64,000 bases of DNA from an uncultured Alphaproteobacteria bacterium (GCA_947175875.1 CAMWON010000003.1:1-64000), one strand, 5' to 3'; positions 33,784-43,703 are shown, counted from the first letter of the stretch. Notes: a model not told the origin generated them from the sequence alone. Program-made: numbers and translations.

Positions 33784-34818
33784 ATGGCAGACAATGGTAT
33801 GGGACCGCAAGTATCTGTTTTAACGCCAATTTATAATACGCATGTCAAATATTTGCGCGAGTGTATTGACTCCGTTCTGGCACAGACCTTTTCAGACTTT
33901 GAATTCATCATTTTGGACAATGCATCCGATGCATATGTGGCGGAATTGGTCGCGTCTTATGACGACCCGCGCATTCGTTATTTCCGGGTGGATGAAAATA
34001 TCGGTCCGGCGGGCGGTCGTAATTTTTGTATCAGTCACGCCCGCGGGAAATATCTGGCGATACTGGATTCCGATGACGTCGCGCTGCCGGAACGCCTGGC
34101 GGACCAGGTTGCCTTTATGGATGCGCACCCGTCTGTGGGTGTCTTGGGCACGTTCAGTCGTACGACCGACGGTCGTGAATTTTTCAGCGACACATTGCCA
34201 ACGGCCAGTGACGCCATCTGCCGGCACCTGCTGTTTTGCGGAAACATGCTGTGCCATTCCAGTGTGATGATACGCGCGGACGTACTGCGCGATAATAAAT
34301 TGGAATACGACCCGAACCTGTTTCCGGCCGAAGACTATGCGTTGTGGCTGGATTTAACAGGGCGTACGGAATTCGCTCTCCTGCCGCGGGTTTTGACACT
34401 GTACCGCTTTTTCCCGACCAGCGTGTCCCAGCAAAATCTGACGCGCCAGTGGCGCAATGCCGTCCGGGCCCAGCTGGCCGCGATTGGCCGCAACCATAAT
34501 ATTGATATTGACGCCGTGGATGATTTGGCGGCCCTGTATGCCGGGGACACGTCCCGCGCGGCAAACGGGATAAAGGCTCTGGATAATCTGGTGGGGCGGT
34601 TAAACGAACAAAAACTGCCGGGAAGCATGGTCTATGACATGTTTCGCGGACAATTTAAGCATATTTGTTATCACACCCATTCGTTTGGGGGGCTATGGCG
34701 TTTGATGACGTGTCCGGCGGCCGGATATTACGGCCAAGGGATTGGCTGGCGTGCGTTTTGTTTCATAACGCGCGGCATTTTTAGAAACAAAAGCAATGTT
34801 AAAAAGGATAAAGAATGA
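33784..34818 (+). CDS. Family 2 glycosyltransferase, first gene of plus-strand operon
   Basis: A 344-residue GT2 enzyme (VSVLTPIYNTHVKYLRECID, LDNASDAYV, LDSDDVALPERLADQV). ATG 33784 follows AGGGAATT. Its stop overlaps rfbF by 4 bp, the first of several overlaps that tie the plus-strand genes into one operon. GC content is host-like here. Confidence 0.92.
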   Translation: MADNGMGPQVSVLTPIYNTHVKYLRECIDSVLAQTFSDFEFIILDNASDAYVAELVASYDDPRIRYFRVDENIGPAGGRNFCISHARGKYLAILDSDDVALPERLADQVAFMDAHPSVGVLGTFSRTTDGREFFSDTLPTASDAICRHLLFCGNMLCHSSVMIRADVLRDNKLEYDPNLFPAEDYALWLDLTGRTEFALLPRVLTLYRFFPTSVSQQNLTRQWRNAVRAQLAAIGRNHNIDIDAVDDLAALYAGDTSRAANGIKALDNLVGRLNEQKLPGSMVYDMFRGQFKHICYHTHSFGGLWRLMTCPAAGYYGQGIGWRAFCFITRGIFRNKSNVKKDKE

Positions 34819-35615
34819 AAACATTGATATTGGCGGGCGGCCTTGGAACACGTCTGGGCGAAGAAACGCATCTGCGCCCAAAACCCATGGTAGAGATTGG
34901 CGGATATCCAATCCTGTGGCATATTATGAAGACCTATTCACACTATGGCCATAATGATTTTATAATTTTATGCGGCTATAAACAGGAATATATCAAGCGC
35001 TGGTTTATCGACTATTACATGAACCAGTCGGACATAACGGTTGACCTGAGCGACAACAAGGTCGATGTTCATCGCACCACGTCCGAACCGTGGCGTGTGA
35101 CATTGCTTGACACCGGTGTTGACACCATGACCGGCAGCCGTATTAAGAAAGCCGCCAAATATATCGACGGCCAGCCCTTTATGCTGACATACGGCGACGG
35201 TGTGTCCGACGTGAATATAAACGATTTGCTGGCGGCGCATTCCGCATCCGGCAAACTGGCGACAATGACGGCAATTCAACCGGCCGGCCGCTTTGGTGTT
35301 TTGGAATTTGCCCCCGATGGCAAAACGGTTTCATCGTTTCAGGAAAAACCGCGTGGCGCGACCAGTTGGATTAACGCCGGCTTTTTTGTATGCCAGCCCC
35401 AGGTCCTGGACTATATCCCCGACGGCAACGGCATCATGTGGGAGGCCGAGCCCCTGCGCGGCCTGGTCGCCGACGGACAGCTGAATACCTTCAAGCATAC
35501 CGGATTCTGGCATCCAATGGACATGCTGCGCGATAAGGAACATTTAAACAAGCTGTGGGCGTCCGGCCAGGCGCCGTGGCATGTATGGGGCGGCAAAGGG
35601 GGAAATCAGCGATGA
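34815..35615 (+). CDS. rfbF: Glucose-1-phosphate cytidylyltransferase
   Basis: A 266-residue nucleotidyltransferase: AGGLGTRLGEETHLRPKPMVEIGG at the N-terminus binds CTP, followed by DYYMNQSD, TYGDGVSDV and INAGFFV. It makes CDP-glucose from CTP and glucose-1-phosphate, the first step to CDP-deoxysugars of O-antigens. It overlaps the next gene (ATGA). rfbG follows one gene later. Confidence 0.95.
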   Translation: MKTLILAGGLGTRLGEETHLRPKPMVEIGGYPILWHIMKTYSHYGHNDFIILCGYKQEYIKRWFIDYYMNQSDITVDLSDNKVDVHRTTSEPWRVTLLDTGVDTMTGSRIKKAAKYIDGQPFMLTYGDGVSDVNINDLLAAHSASGKLATMTAIQPAGRFGVLEFAPDGKTVSSFQEKPRGATSWINAGFFVCQPQVLDYIPDGNGIMWEAEPLRGLVADGQLNTFKHTGFWHPMDMLRDKEHLNKLWASGQAPWHVWGGKGGNQR

Positions 35616-36514
35616 AAAAAGTAGTTATTACGGGCGGGACAGGCTTTATCGGCACCAATGTCACGAACGAAATGCTGCGCCGCGGATACCAGGTACACCA
35701 GATGGTGTACGGCGGCCGTCCGGTGGCGCAGGAAAACGTCGTTTATCACGACATGAATCTGATGGACGCCGCGTCGGTTGATCGTTTTTTTGATAAAAAC
35801 CCGATTGACAGTTTAATTCATCTGGCATGGTATGTCGGGCCAAAGTGTCATGTGTCCAACCTGAACATGGACTGGGTTATCGCGACGCTGCAATTGCTCA
35901 AAAGTTTTGCAGAGCATGGTGGCCGCCGCTTCTTGGGCGCGGGCACCGTATCGGAATATGAATATAAGTACGGCTATCTGCGCGAGGATGAAACGCCGAC
36001 CAATCCCGGAACACTGTACGGCAACGGGAAAAACGCGGTTTATAACACGGCGCGCGTATATTGCGCACAAAACGGTATAGACTTTAAATGGCCGCGCATT
36101 TTCAACCTGTATGGCCCGAATGAAAAGTCGGCGCGTTTAATGCCGTCGGTTATCAATGCGTGTCTGCGGGGCGAAGACGTCCGTGTCAGCGACTGCTTAA
36201 AATTTCAAGACTATCTGCATGTAGAGGATACCGCCCGCGGCATCGCGTCGGTATTTGATTCCGATTTGCAGGGTGCGGTCAATATCTGCTCCGGCCGGCC
36301 GGTACAGCTGCGTGAAATTGTTGAGAAAATCGCGCGCTTTACCGATTTCCGTGGGCAAATTTTGTGGGGCGCCATACCCGCCGCATTCGGTGACGATTTG
36401 GTCGTGGGCCAAAACGACAAATTAAAATCAACAGGCTGGACCCCGAAATATTCATTGGATACGGGTCTTCAACAAACAATCAATTGGTGGAAAGAGGTTC
36501 AAAATGTACGGTAA
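35612..36514 (+). CDS. NAD-dependent epimerase/dehydratase (CDP-sugar reductase candidate)
   Basis: A 300-residue extended SDR: TGGTGFIGTNV nucleotide-binding motif at residue 8, catalytic-type YGNGKNAVYN (YxxxK) near residue 140. Between rfbF and rfbG, so it most likely reduces or epimerises CDP-4-keto-6-deoxyglucose. No rfbH-type 3-dehydrase is present, so the product is probably a 6-deoxyhexose rather than a 3,6-dideoxyhexose. ATG 35612 overlaps the rfbF stop. Confidence 0.85.
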   Translation: MKKVVITGGTGFIGTNVTNEMLRRGYQVHQMVYGGRPVAQENVVYHDMNLMDAASVDRFFDKNPIDSLIHLAWYVGPKCHVSNLNMDWVIATLQLLKSFAEHGGRRFLGAGTVSEYEYKYGYLREDETPTNPGTLYGNGKNAVYNTARVYCAQNGIDFKWPRIFNLYGPNEKSARLMPSVINACLRGEDVRVSDCLKFQDYLHVEDTARGIASVFDSDLQGAVNICSGRPVQLREIVEKIARFTDFRGQILWGAIPAAFGDDLVVGQNDKLKSTGWTPKYSLDTGLQQTINWWKEVQNVR

Positions 36515-37583
36515 TATTTATAAAGACAAAACTGTTTTGGTAACGGGTCATACGGGTTTTAAGGGCTCGTGGCTGACCATATGGCTCCAGATGATGGGGG
36601 CGCGCGTGGTCGGATATTCTTTGGACCCCAGCTCCGATAACGGTAATTTCGGTGCATGTCATTTAAGCGGTCGCATGTTTGCGGACGTCCGCGGTGACGT
36701 TCGTGATATAGATCATCTGGCGGCGACGGTAAAGAAATTCCGGCCGGAAATGGTCTTTCATTTGGCGGCCCAGGCGCTGGTGCGGCCCTCTTATGAATCC
36801 CCGCGCGAAACATTTGAAACGAACATTATGGGTACAATCAATGTGCTGGATATTATGCGCCGCGACGAAAATCTGCGTCGTGCGGTAATGATTACGTCCG
36901 ACAAGTGCTATGAAAATGTGGAACAGATTTGGGGGTACAAGGAAACGGACCGCATGGGCGGCCAGGACCCGTATTCCGCATCCAAAGGCGCGGCAGAGCT
37001 GACCATCGCGGCATATCGTCATTCTTATTTTGACCCGATGAAATTTGACCAGCATGGCAAGGCCGTCGCCTCTGTTCGTGCCGGCAATGTTATCGGCGGT
37101 GGCGACTGGTCCGTGAATCGCTTGATTCCGGATTGCATCCGCTATATCCAGGCGGACCGCCCGATTGAAATTCGTAACCCGGTTGCGACGCGCCCGTGGG
37201 AACATGTTTTGGAACCCTTGTCCGGATACCTGCGCGTCGGCCAGAAACTGTATGAAGACCCCGTAAAATACGCCACCAGCTTTAATTTCGGACCCGGCCT
37301 GGCCGCGAACAAGACTGTGCTGGAGGTTGTGCGCCGCTTGGTCGAATATTACGGCCGCGGCACCGTTATCGACGCATCCGACCCGAATGCGCTGCATGAA
37401 AACACTTTGCTGAATCTGGATGTGACCAAGGCGTACACCATGCTTGACTGGGAGGCGCGATGGAATCTGACCGAGGCGGTTCAGAAAACGGTCGACTGGT
37501 ACAAAGAAGCCCAGAAATCAAAAGACATGTACGATTTTTGTGTAAAACAAATTTTGGAGCATGGCGAACATCATGTCAGATAA
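36504..37583 (+). CDS. rfbG: CDP-glucose 4,6-dehydratase
   Basis: A 359-residue SDR: VTGHTGFKGSWL at residue 12, a signature of CDP-glucose dehydratases; SDKCYEN; and catalytic DPYSASKGAAEL (YxxxK) near residue 158. It converts CDP-glucose to CDP-4-keto-6-deoxyglucose. It overlaps both neighbours (11 and 23 bp), indicating tight coupling. Confidence 0.96.
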   Translation: MYGNIYKDKTVLVTGHTGFKGSWLTIWLQMMGARVVGYSLDPSSDNGNFGACHLSGRMFADVRGDVRDIDHLAATVKKFRPEMVFHLAAQALVRPSYESPRETFETNIMGTINVLDIMRRDENLRRAVMITSDKCYENVEQIWGYKETDRMGGQDPYSASKGAAELTIAAYRHSYFDPMKFDQHGKAVASVRAGNVIGGGDWSVNRLIPDCIRYIQADRPIEIRNPVATRPWEHVLEPLSGYLRVGQKLYEDPVKYATSFNFGPGLAANKTVLEVVRRLVEYYGRGTVIDASDPNALHENTLLNLDVTKAYTMLDWEARWNLTEAVQKTVDWYKEAQKSKDMYDFCVKQILEHGEHHVR

Positions 37584-38841
37584 TACGGCAATCTTGGGTG
37601 CCGGATTTGCCGGTGTTTCCGCCGCCTATCATATTGGTCGGCGCGGCGGAACACCCGTCGTGTACGAGCGTGACGCCGACTGGGGCGGCCTGTGTGGTTT
37701 TTTCACTTTGGACGGCTTTCGGTTTGACCGTTTCGTGCATTTTACATTCGCGCCCGATGATTACACCCGTGATTTGTTCGAGGCATCGTCCCCGACATAT
37801 TCGCACCCCAGTGTCTCCGGAAATTATTATCACGGACATTGGCTAAAGCACCCGGCCCAGAACAATCTGGCGCCGCTGACAACGGACGAAAAGGTAAAAA
37901 TAATCACCGATTTTATCGCGCGTCCCGCCGCGCCCGCCGACGGTTTTAAAAATTACGACCAGTGGCTGCGTACACAGTACGGTAATTATTTTACCGATAA
38001 TTTTCCGGCAATATATACCCGTAAATATTGGGGATTAAACGCACAGGATATGGAGGCGACATGGATTGCGGGCCGTATGCATTCGCCCGACCTGGCCCAG
38101 GTGCTGCGCGGCGCCTTTGAAACACAGAATGAAAATTTTTATTACACAAATTTTATGAAATATCCCCGTCAGGGCGGCTTTCGCAGTTTGATGGACAAAT
38201 GCCGCGCCGGGTTGGATATTCGCTTTAACAAACGCGTGGCACAAATAGAGCCGGCCACGCGCCGGATTACATTTGCGGACGGCACCGCCACCACATACGC
38301 GCGCTTGATTTCATCGTTGCCGATAACGGAAATGGTAAAAATGATTGCGGATGTGTCGTCGGATGTTCGTGCGGCGGCCGACGCCCTGCATTGGACGTGC
38401 GGGTACCAGGTGTCGCTGGGGTTCCGTCGGCCGGACGTGGCGAAATACCTGTGGTTTTATATATATGATGCGGATATTCCGCCGGCGCGCGTTTATTCGC
38501 CGAATTTAAAGTCGCCGGACAATGTCCCGGCGGGATGCTCCTCGCTCCAGGCAGAGGTGTTCTTTGACTGTCGCGACAAAATTCCCGCCGCGGACCGGGT
38601 TCTGCATGACACCACGGAAAAACTGAAGCAGATTTGTGATTTTACAGACGACGACATTGCCGTCCGTGATATTCGTTTTGAACCGTACGCCAATATAACA
38701 TTCGCGCATGGCACGCGTGAAAATCGTGAAGTCGTGCGCAACTATCTGCGGTCCGTCGGGATTGAAACCATCGGCCGCTTTGGCACATGGGATTATTTAT
38801 GGAGCCACGATGTTTTTGCCCAGGCAAAGGAGATTGTATAA
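37561..38841 (+). CDS. FAD-dependent oxidoreductase of the glycan locus
   Basis: A 426-residue flavoprotein: Rossmann motif AILGAGFAGVSAAYHIGRRG, then GLCGFFTLDGFRFDRFVHF, as in the protoporphyrinogen oxidase/UDP-galactopyranose mutase-like family. In this locus a mutase or oxidoreductase acting on an NDP-sugar or lipid-linked glycan is likely. ATG 37561 overlaps rfbG; ATG 37573 gives a start closer to the FAD motif. Overlaps licD by one base. Confidence 0.82.
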   Translation: MANIMSDNTAILGAGFAGVSAAYHIGRRGGTPVVYERDADWGGLCGFFTLDGFRFDRFVHFTFAPDDYTRDLFEASSPTYSHPSVSGNYYHGHWLKHPAQNNLAPLTTDEKVKIITDFIARPAAPADGFKNYDQWLRTQYGNYFTDNFPAIYTRKYWGLNAQDMEATWIAGRMHSPDLAQVLRGAFETQNENFYYTNFMKYPRQGGFRSLMDKCRAGLDIRFNKRVAQIEPATRRITFADGTATTYARLISSLPITEMVKMIADVSSDVRAAADALHWTCGYQVSLGFRRPDVAKYLWFYIYDADIPPARVYSPNLKSPDNVPAGCSSLQAEVFFDCRDKIPAADRVLHDTTEKLKQICDFTDDDIAVRDIRFEPYANITFAHGTRENREVVRNYLRSVGIETIGRFGTWDYLWSHDVFAQAKEIV

Positions 38842-39998
38842 TGAAAAAGGCGGCGTATCGTTTGTTTTCTCATGTGACGTTTGGTGAAACAAGAAGCAAT
38901 ATGAAGATGCATTATCGTCAGCTGGACAAAGCAGCGCGCCAGGCCATTGCACTGGACAATATTCACAAATCGGAAACAGTCGGTATAAGCAATATGTTTC
39001 TTCACCAGAAAATGAGCGATATTGTCAATAAACTTTCTGACATGAACGCAGAACTAAATACACGCTTGAATCTTCTTCAGGATCGTATCGCTCAGGCAGA
39101 ATCAAAGTTAGCCAATACAGTGATTGCAACCACGGCGATGAGTATGGATAAATCTTTTATTGACGTCAGGTGCGATTTTCTAAAAACTTATCCTCGCGCA
39201 ACAGGTTTTTTAGCAGATGTGCAATATTGCAATTTACATATACTAAAATTTCTGAAAAAATTAACTGATGAAAACGGCTTAAGCTTTTGGCTGCATGCAG
39301 GAACACTTATTGGTGCATTACGACACCAGGGATTTGTTCCATGGGACGATGATGTCGATGTAGGAATGATGCGTGCTGATTTTGATGCATTGGTAAATAT
39401 CGTAGCATCGCGTGATGATTGCCGAATATACAGATATTATAATGACATAACATGCAGTGTATCATACCAGTTCAAAATGAACGATATTCCTGTTTTTATA
39501 GATATTGCTGTCTTTGACTGGACAGTAGCCCCAAAACAAGAAGACCGCACAAACTTTCTTGAAAAATTTCGCAATGCCCGTCGGTCATTGGTTGGGGATT
39601 TCAGACAAAAGCTGAAATCCCCAGCCGTAGAGAATATTGGATATAATCATTGTGGACCTTATTCGCCATTAATACAAAAAAAGGTTGATGCGCTGATACA
39701 AAAATATGCGAATGCCGTTCAAGCCCGCCAAGATCATGGTGACGCCATTTATTTGGGAATGGAAAACTACCCGTTCCCTTATCCGGTAATGGCTGTAGAT
39801 CAAATGTTTCCTTTGCAAAATATATTGTTTGAAGGGTGCAGTTTTCAGGCGCCGGTAAATGCCGAACTGTATTTGTCTGGATATGGGGACATTTGGGCTT
39901 GCCCTGCGGATATTGGCAAAACGCCTCATTTATATGCCTTCGAGCCATTTAGAAAGGAAATAAAACAATTTATAGGAAAGGAAAAAATAAATGACTGA
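38841..39998 (+). CDS. LicD-family phosphotransferase
   Basis: A 385-residue protein. Residues 1-115 are a helical, coiled-coil-like extension. The LicD domain begins near residue 140: FWLHAGTLIGALRHQGFVPWDDDVDVGM, with the DDDVD nucleotidyltransferase metal site. LicD enzymes move phosphocholine or a similar phospho-alcohol onto glycans. No choline uptake or licC genes are visible, so the donor is unknown. From about residue 70 the DNA becomes clearly more AT-rich, pointing to a different origin from the rfb genes. Confidence 0.88.
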   Translation: MKKAAYRLFSHVTFGETRSNMKMHYRQLDKAARQAIALDNIHKSETVGISNMFLHQKMSDIVNKLSDMNAELNTRLNLLQDRIAQAESKLANTVIATTAMSMDKSFIDVRCDFLKTYPRATGFLADVQYCNLHILKFLKKLTDENGLSFWLHAGTLIGALRHQGFVPWDDDVDVGMMRADFDALVNIVASRDDCRIYRYYNDITCSVSYQFKMNDIPVFIDIAVFDWTVAPKQEDRTNFLEKFRNARRSLVGDFRQKLKSPAVENIGYNHCGPYSPLIQKKVDALIQKYANAVQARQDHGDAIYLGMENYPFPYPVMAVDQMFPLQNILFEGCSFQAPVNAELYLSGYGDIWACPADIGKTPHLYAFEPFRKEIKQFIGKEKIND

Positions 39999-41136
39999 AA
40001 AAGAAATGAATACTTTGGAATGCTTTGAATGCGAAATGTATTCATCAGATGTTCATAAAGACGTCAAACCTGTGTTTGATGATACATCAAGCGCAATATG
40101 CTTGGTATCCAGCGATGAATATGCGCCGTTCGCTTCGTTGGTTATTCAGGGGATAAAGGATAATGCCTCTGCGGACAAGAAGTACGATATAGTTGTTTTA
40201 ACCAAAGATATGGAGATGCGCAACATATACGTACTTGAACAAATGGCGTCAGATCACCCAAACATATCCATACGTGTTAGAAATGTTCAGTCACAGATTA
40301 AAAATTTGAAATTTTACACATGGGCGCATTTTACCATTGATACATACCTGCGGCTGCTTATTCCAAGTATATTTAAAGACTATGACCGGGTTTTATATTT
40401 GGACAGTGATATTATCGTTAATCATGATGTGGCTGATTTGCTAAATATAGATATGGGGAATAATTATATCGCGGCGGCATATGACACGCATGTCGTATCA
40501 TATAATCATTCCGTTGATGATTATAGCCAGTATAACATAGAAACGCTGGGGCTGACTGATCCTGATAAATATTTTCAAATGGGTGTTGCATTATATAACA
40601 TCGGTAAAATAAACAAAGACTACCAGCCGAGTTATCTGATAACAGAAGCATCTAAGGCTAAATTAAAATGGCTTGACCAAGATTTCTTGAATAAAACATT
40701 TCGTGGTCATATAAAACCCATTTCTAACAAATGGAATGTAATGATTTGCAACAGATTGCCCATATTAGATGAGGTTTATCTGCCTGAAAAGATGCGCCGT
40801 GAATATGCAGACGCTCGTCGAGATCCATACATCGTCCATTATGTTGGCAGATGTGCCCCGTGTTTTACATTAAAGCCTGATTTGTGGACTTTCTTCTGGA
40901 AATATGCACGTCGCAGTCCATATTACGAAATAATTTTGCAAAAGATGGCTCTAAATGCATCGCACATGTATAATTTGGATATCAAAGAACAGGAGCGCTT
41001 ATCCTATTTGCCATCTTGGCCCCGTATTAGATATGCGTATTATCGTTTAATGCAGCATATTTCAACAGGGAAAAATTATTTAAAATTTAAGCAGAAAAAG
41101 AACAACATAAAAAACGCATTGCGTGCAAGAAGATAG
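39991..41136 (+). CDS. Family 8 glycosyltransferase
   Basis: A 381-residue GT8 enzyme: an AICLVSSDEYAPFASLVIQGI start, LYLDSDIIVNHDVADL with the DXD manganese site near residue 138, LKWLDQDFLN and HYVG near the end. It uses UDP-glucose or UDP-galactose to extend LPS-type oligosaccharides. It overlaps licD by 8 bp. AT-rich like its neighbours. Confidence 0.92.
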   Translation: MTEKEMNTLECFECEMYSSDVHKDVKPVFDDTSSAICLVSSDEYAPFASLVIQGIKDNASADKKYDIVVLTKDMEMRNIYVLEQMASDHPNISIRVRNVQSQIKNLKFYTWAHFTIDTYLRLLIPSIFKDYDRVLYLDSDIIVNHDVADLLNIDMGNNYIAAAYDTHVVSYNHSVDDYSQYNIETLGLTDPDKYFQMGVALYNIGKINKDYQPSYLITEASKAKLKWLDQDFLNKTFRGHIKPISNKWNVMICNRLPILDEVYLPEKMRREYADARRDPYIVHYVGRCAPCFTLKPDLWTFFWKYARRSPYYEIILQKMALNASHMYNLDIKEQERLSYLPSWPRIRYAYYRLMQHISTGKNYLKFKQKKNNIKNALRARR

Positions 41137-41151
41137 GACTTTGTCGCGGCC

Positions 41152-42855
41152 ATGGCTTATACATATGAAATTTCAGGAAATAATAATCATATCGTTCTTT
41201 TTGACGATATGGGGAATGAGTTTTGTATAGAAGATGATATTCCTGGGCTGTTTTTGCGTGTTGGCGGTAATAATAACATCATAAGAATCCACAAAAACAC
41301 GGTGTTTAATAACAGCAGCATCGCCATTGAAAATGATAATGCAGAAATAGAAATCCAAGAATCAAGCCATCTTTGCATCTTGGTTGGGATAGCGTCCGGT
41401 TACGGTCAAAAATTACATATTGGGCGTGAAACCAGAATAGGTGGGGCTAATTTTTCACTGGCTGAAAATTCGCAGATTTTTATCGGTGATAATTGTCTGC
41501 TTTCATATGATATTCAATTTATGGCCGCCGATGGGCATTCCATTTTTGACAATGACACCCATGAATTCCTGAATAAGCCACTGCCAATCGTTATCGGGAA
41601 TCATTGCTGGATTGGGTGGCGGTGTACAATATCAAAGGGCGCAGGACTTGCAGATAACAGCGTTTTGGGAATGTGCAGTGTATTAAGCCGTAAAATATCT
41701 ACGCCAAATGTTGCCATTGCAGGGGTGCCCGCTCGCATATTGCGCAGAAATATAAACTGGTCATCGGATCAGCTGTTAACATTGTATCAGCGCGGCTGGT
41801 GTGAAGCGGTCGTTGACAAAGATGTCGTAATGGCTTTTTCATGCAGTAATTACTACGTGCCGTATTTGGGTGTGGCGCTTACATCGTTGGCGGAACACAT
41901 ATCCCGCTCAAAGAATTATAAGATTTTTATAATGGAAAACGGGCTTAGCGACAAAAACAAGTCAAATCTTATGGCGATTGCTGCAGATAAACCCAATATG
42001 TCAATTGAATTTAAAAATGTTTCCAAATTGGTGCAAAATCTGGAGCTGCCGACACGCGGCCATGTATCGCGTGAGACATTTTTTAAGTTGCTTATACCTA
42101 CATTGTTTCGTGAATATAGACGCGTTATGTTTTGTGATTCAGATATTTTGTTTATGTCGGATCCCGCGCCGCTGTTCTTTATGGATATGGGCGATAAAAA
42201 GATAGCCGCAGGTTTGTGCCATTTATGGAATGGAATCTTAAATATGCGCTCAGAAATTGCGGAATATGCATCGCACGATTTGCACTTAACGAATGCCGAT
42301 GCGTATTTTCAAGGCGGAATATTGTTGTTTAATAACGAACAAATCAGTGATGACGATGTTGCGGCGATGATGAAAATTGCTGCGGGTAAAAATTATCATT
42401 TTTTGGATCAAGATGTGCTGAATATGTATTTTCAGGATAGTTGCTGCTTGTTTGACAGTGCCTGGAATTATGAAACGCCTCAGCAAAGTTTTGTTAAAAG
42501 TAATGAATTTATGTCGCCGGCGCATTTGGCCGCATATAATGCTGCAGGCGAAAATCCGCTTATCATACATTATTCTGGGCCGGACAAGCCGTGGCTGGAT
42601 ACGCATGAAGATCATGCCGGTGATTGGTGGAAATGTGCCCGCCGCTCATTGTTTTATGAAGATTTACAAGACCGTCGTTCCGCATACGTTGCCAAAATTG
42701 TGTATATTCGTACACATACAGGACGTATGCACTTTAAGTGCATGATGTATCGGGTCGCTCGGCATTTGTGCGGCGGGGATTTAAGAAAAAAATTACGCTC
42801 TGAATATGATAGGCTTAAAACCTTAATTCGGCATGCTGCCGATTTTGATAGTTAA
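41152..42855 (+). CDS. Acyltransferase-GT8 fusion protein
   Basis: A 567-residue two-domain protein. Residues ~1-205 are a left-handed beta-helix acyltransferase (hexapeptide repeats, SKGAGLADNSVLGMCSVLS, GVPARIL). Residues ~220-500 are a GT8 domain (VVMAFSCSNYYVPYLGVALTSL, DSDILF, HFLDQDVLN, IHYSGPDKPW). It would add a sugar and an O-acetyl group in one chain. The GT8 part resembles the preceding gene, so a duplication followed by fusion is likely. AT-rich; the last plus-strand gene of the operon. No terminator is obvious. Confidence 0.88.
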   Translation: MAYTYEISGNNNHIVLFDDMGNEFCIEDDIPGLFLRVGGNNNIIRIHKNTVFNNSSIAIENDNAEIEIQESSHLCILVGIASGYGQKLHIGRETRIGGANFSLAENSQIFIGDNCLLSYDIQFMAADGHSIFDNDTHEFLNKPLPIVIGNHCWIGWRCTISKGAGLADNSVLGMCSVLSRKISTPNVAIAGVPARILRRNINWSSDQLLTLYQRGWCEAVVDKDVVMAFSCSNYYVPYLGVALTSLAEHISRSKNYKIFIMENGLSDKNKSNLMAIAADKPNMSIEFKNVSKLVQNLELPTRGHVSRETFFKLLIPTLFREYRRVMFCDSDILFMSDPAPLFFMDMGDKKIAAGLCHLWNGILNMRSEIAEYASHDLHLTNADAYFQGGILLFNNEQISDDDVAAMMKIAAGKNYHFLDQDVLNMYFQDSCCLFDSAWNYETPQQSFVKSNEFMSPAHLAAYNAAGENPLIIHYSGPDKPWLDTHEDHAGDWWKCARRSLFYEDLQDRRSAYVAKIVYIRTHTGRMHFKCMMYRVARHLCGGDLRKKLRSEYDRLKTLIRHAADFDS

Positions 42856-42874
42856 AAAAATTATAAATTGGCCA

Positions 42875-43063
42875 TTATTCCGCTTCAAGTTTGGCGCGCG
42901 CCTTGTTTATGGCAGATGCGCCTACATAGTATTGGCCGGCAATTAACTCTACTTTTTCGTCCGTTTTTACTATTTTTGTAAATTCTATACACGGCGCCGC
43001 AGTCAGCTCTTTACGTGTTTGTGCCACCATTGCCAGTAGATTGCCTTGATATCCTAAAAACAT
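42875..43063 (-). CDS. Small protein after tail-tip-like gene 2
   Basis: A 62-residue soluble protein with GAGAGGGA before ATG 43063. It lies 23 bp behind the tail-tip-like gene and is probably co-transcribed. Not recognised; a C-terminal Lys/Ala helix is visible. A chaperone or second component for the fibre-like protein is possible. Confidence 0.6.
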   Translation of the reverse strand: MFLGYQGNLLAMVAQTRKELTAAPCIEFTKIVKTDEKVELIAGQYYVGASAINKARAKLEAE

Positions 43064-43086
43064 TATTGTTCCCTCTCTGTTATACG

Positions 43087-43545
43087 CTATGCCATATAAG
43101 ATTTGGCTTTTACAAACCTGAAATATGCGGTTGCGCCGGAAAAAGAGTACGATACAGTAACCGTATCCCCCGCGGCGGCGGGCACCCACAGATACTTGGC
43201 ACCTGTTTGATAGCCATCGGTTGTTATTCCAATACCACTGCTAAGGTTTAATAGCGTAAGATATGCTCCTGATGTTCCGGCCGCTTTATTAATTGTAAAA
43301 TATCCGCTGGCGGGTGCTGTGTATCTGGCACCACTGGCGCCCAGCGCCAACTCAATATAATTGGAACCTGGCATTATTTGTGTCGCAATTTCGTCTCTGC
43401 TGGCCAATATTGTGCCGCCGGGCGTGACTCCGTCATGAACACGCAACGTGTTCAGGTCGGTGTCAACCGTAACCTCGCCGGGGGCGCCTGTAAAGTTATT
43501 ATGCTGGGCGCTGGTGCCGCGGCGCATTTGTATTTGTCTTGCCAT
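43087..43545 (-). CDS. Tail-fibre-type N-terminal domain protein 2
   Basis: A 152-residue protein with the same N-terminal 45 residues as the proteins at 29807 and 50195 (IQMRRGTSAQHNNF...GEVTVDTDLNTLRVHDG) and a different beta-rich C-terminal domain with Gly/Ala/Tyr repeats (about residues 60-145). ATG 43545 lies behind CAGGAG. Upstream are a promoter and a short leader ending in a terminator, as in the two paralogues. Confidence 0.75.
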   Translation of the reverse strand: MARQIQMRRGTSAQHNNFTGAPGEVTVDTDLNTLRVHDGVTPGGTILASRDEIATQIMPGSNYIELALGASGARYTAPASGYFTINKAAGTSGAYLTLLNLSSGIGITTDGYQTGAKYLWVPAAAGDTVTVSYSFSGATAYFRFVKAKSYMA

Positions 43546-43653
43546 CAATTTTCTCCTGTGTATTAAAAAGAAATTTGATGGATGCGTCCTGTTTGAAGTG
43601 TCTGTATCCAACCGATTTCTGTGAATAATGCCCGTCGTGCGGACATAAAAATG

Positions 43654-43673
43654 AAAAAATCCCGTTGTCGGGA
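43654..43673 (-). terminator. Leader terminator of tail-tip-like gene 2
   Basis: On the minus strand TCCCG-ACAA-CGGGA plus six Ts ends a ~44-nt leader, 108 nt before the start codon. Parallel to the leader terminators at 29738 and 50135. Confidence 0.75.
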
Positions 43674-43703
43674 AATCTAGGGGGGGAGAAATTTTCTAAG
43701 TGC

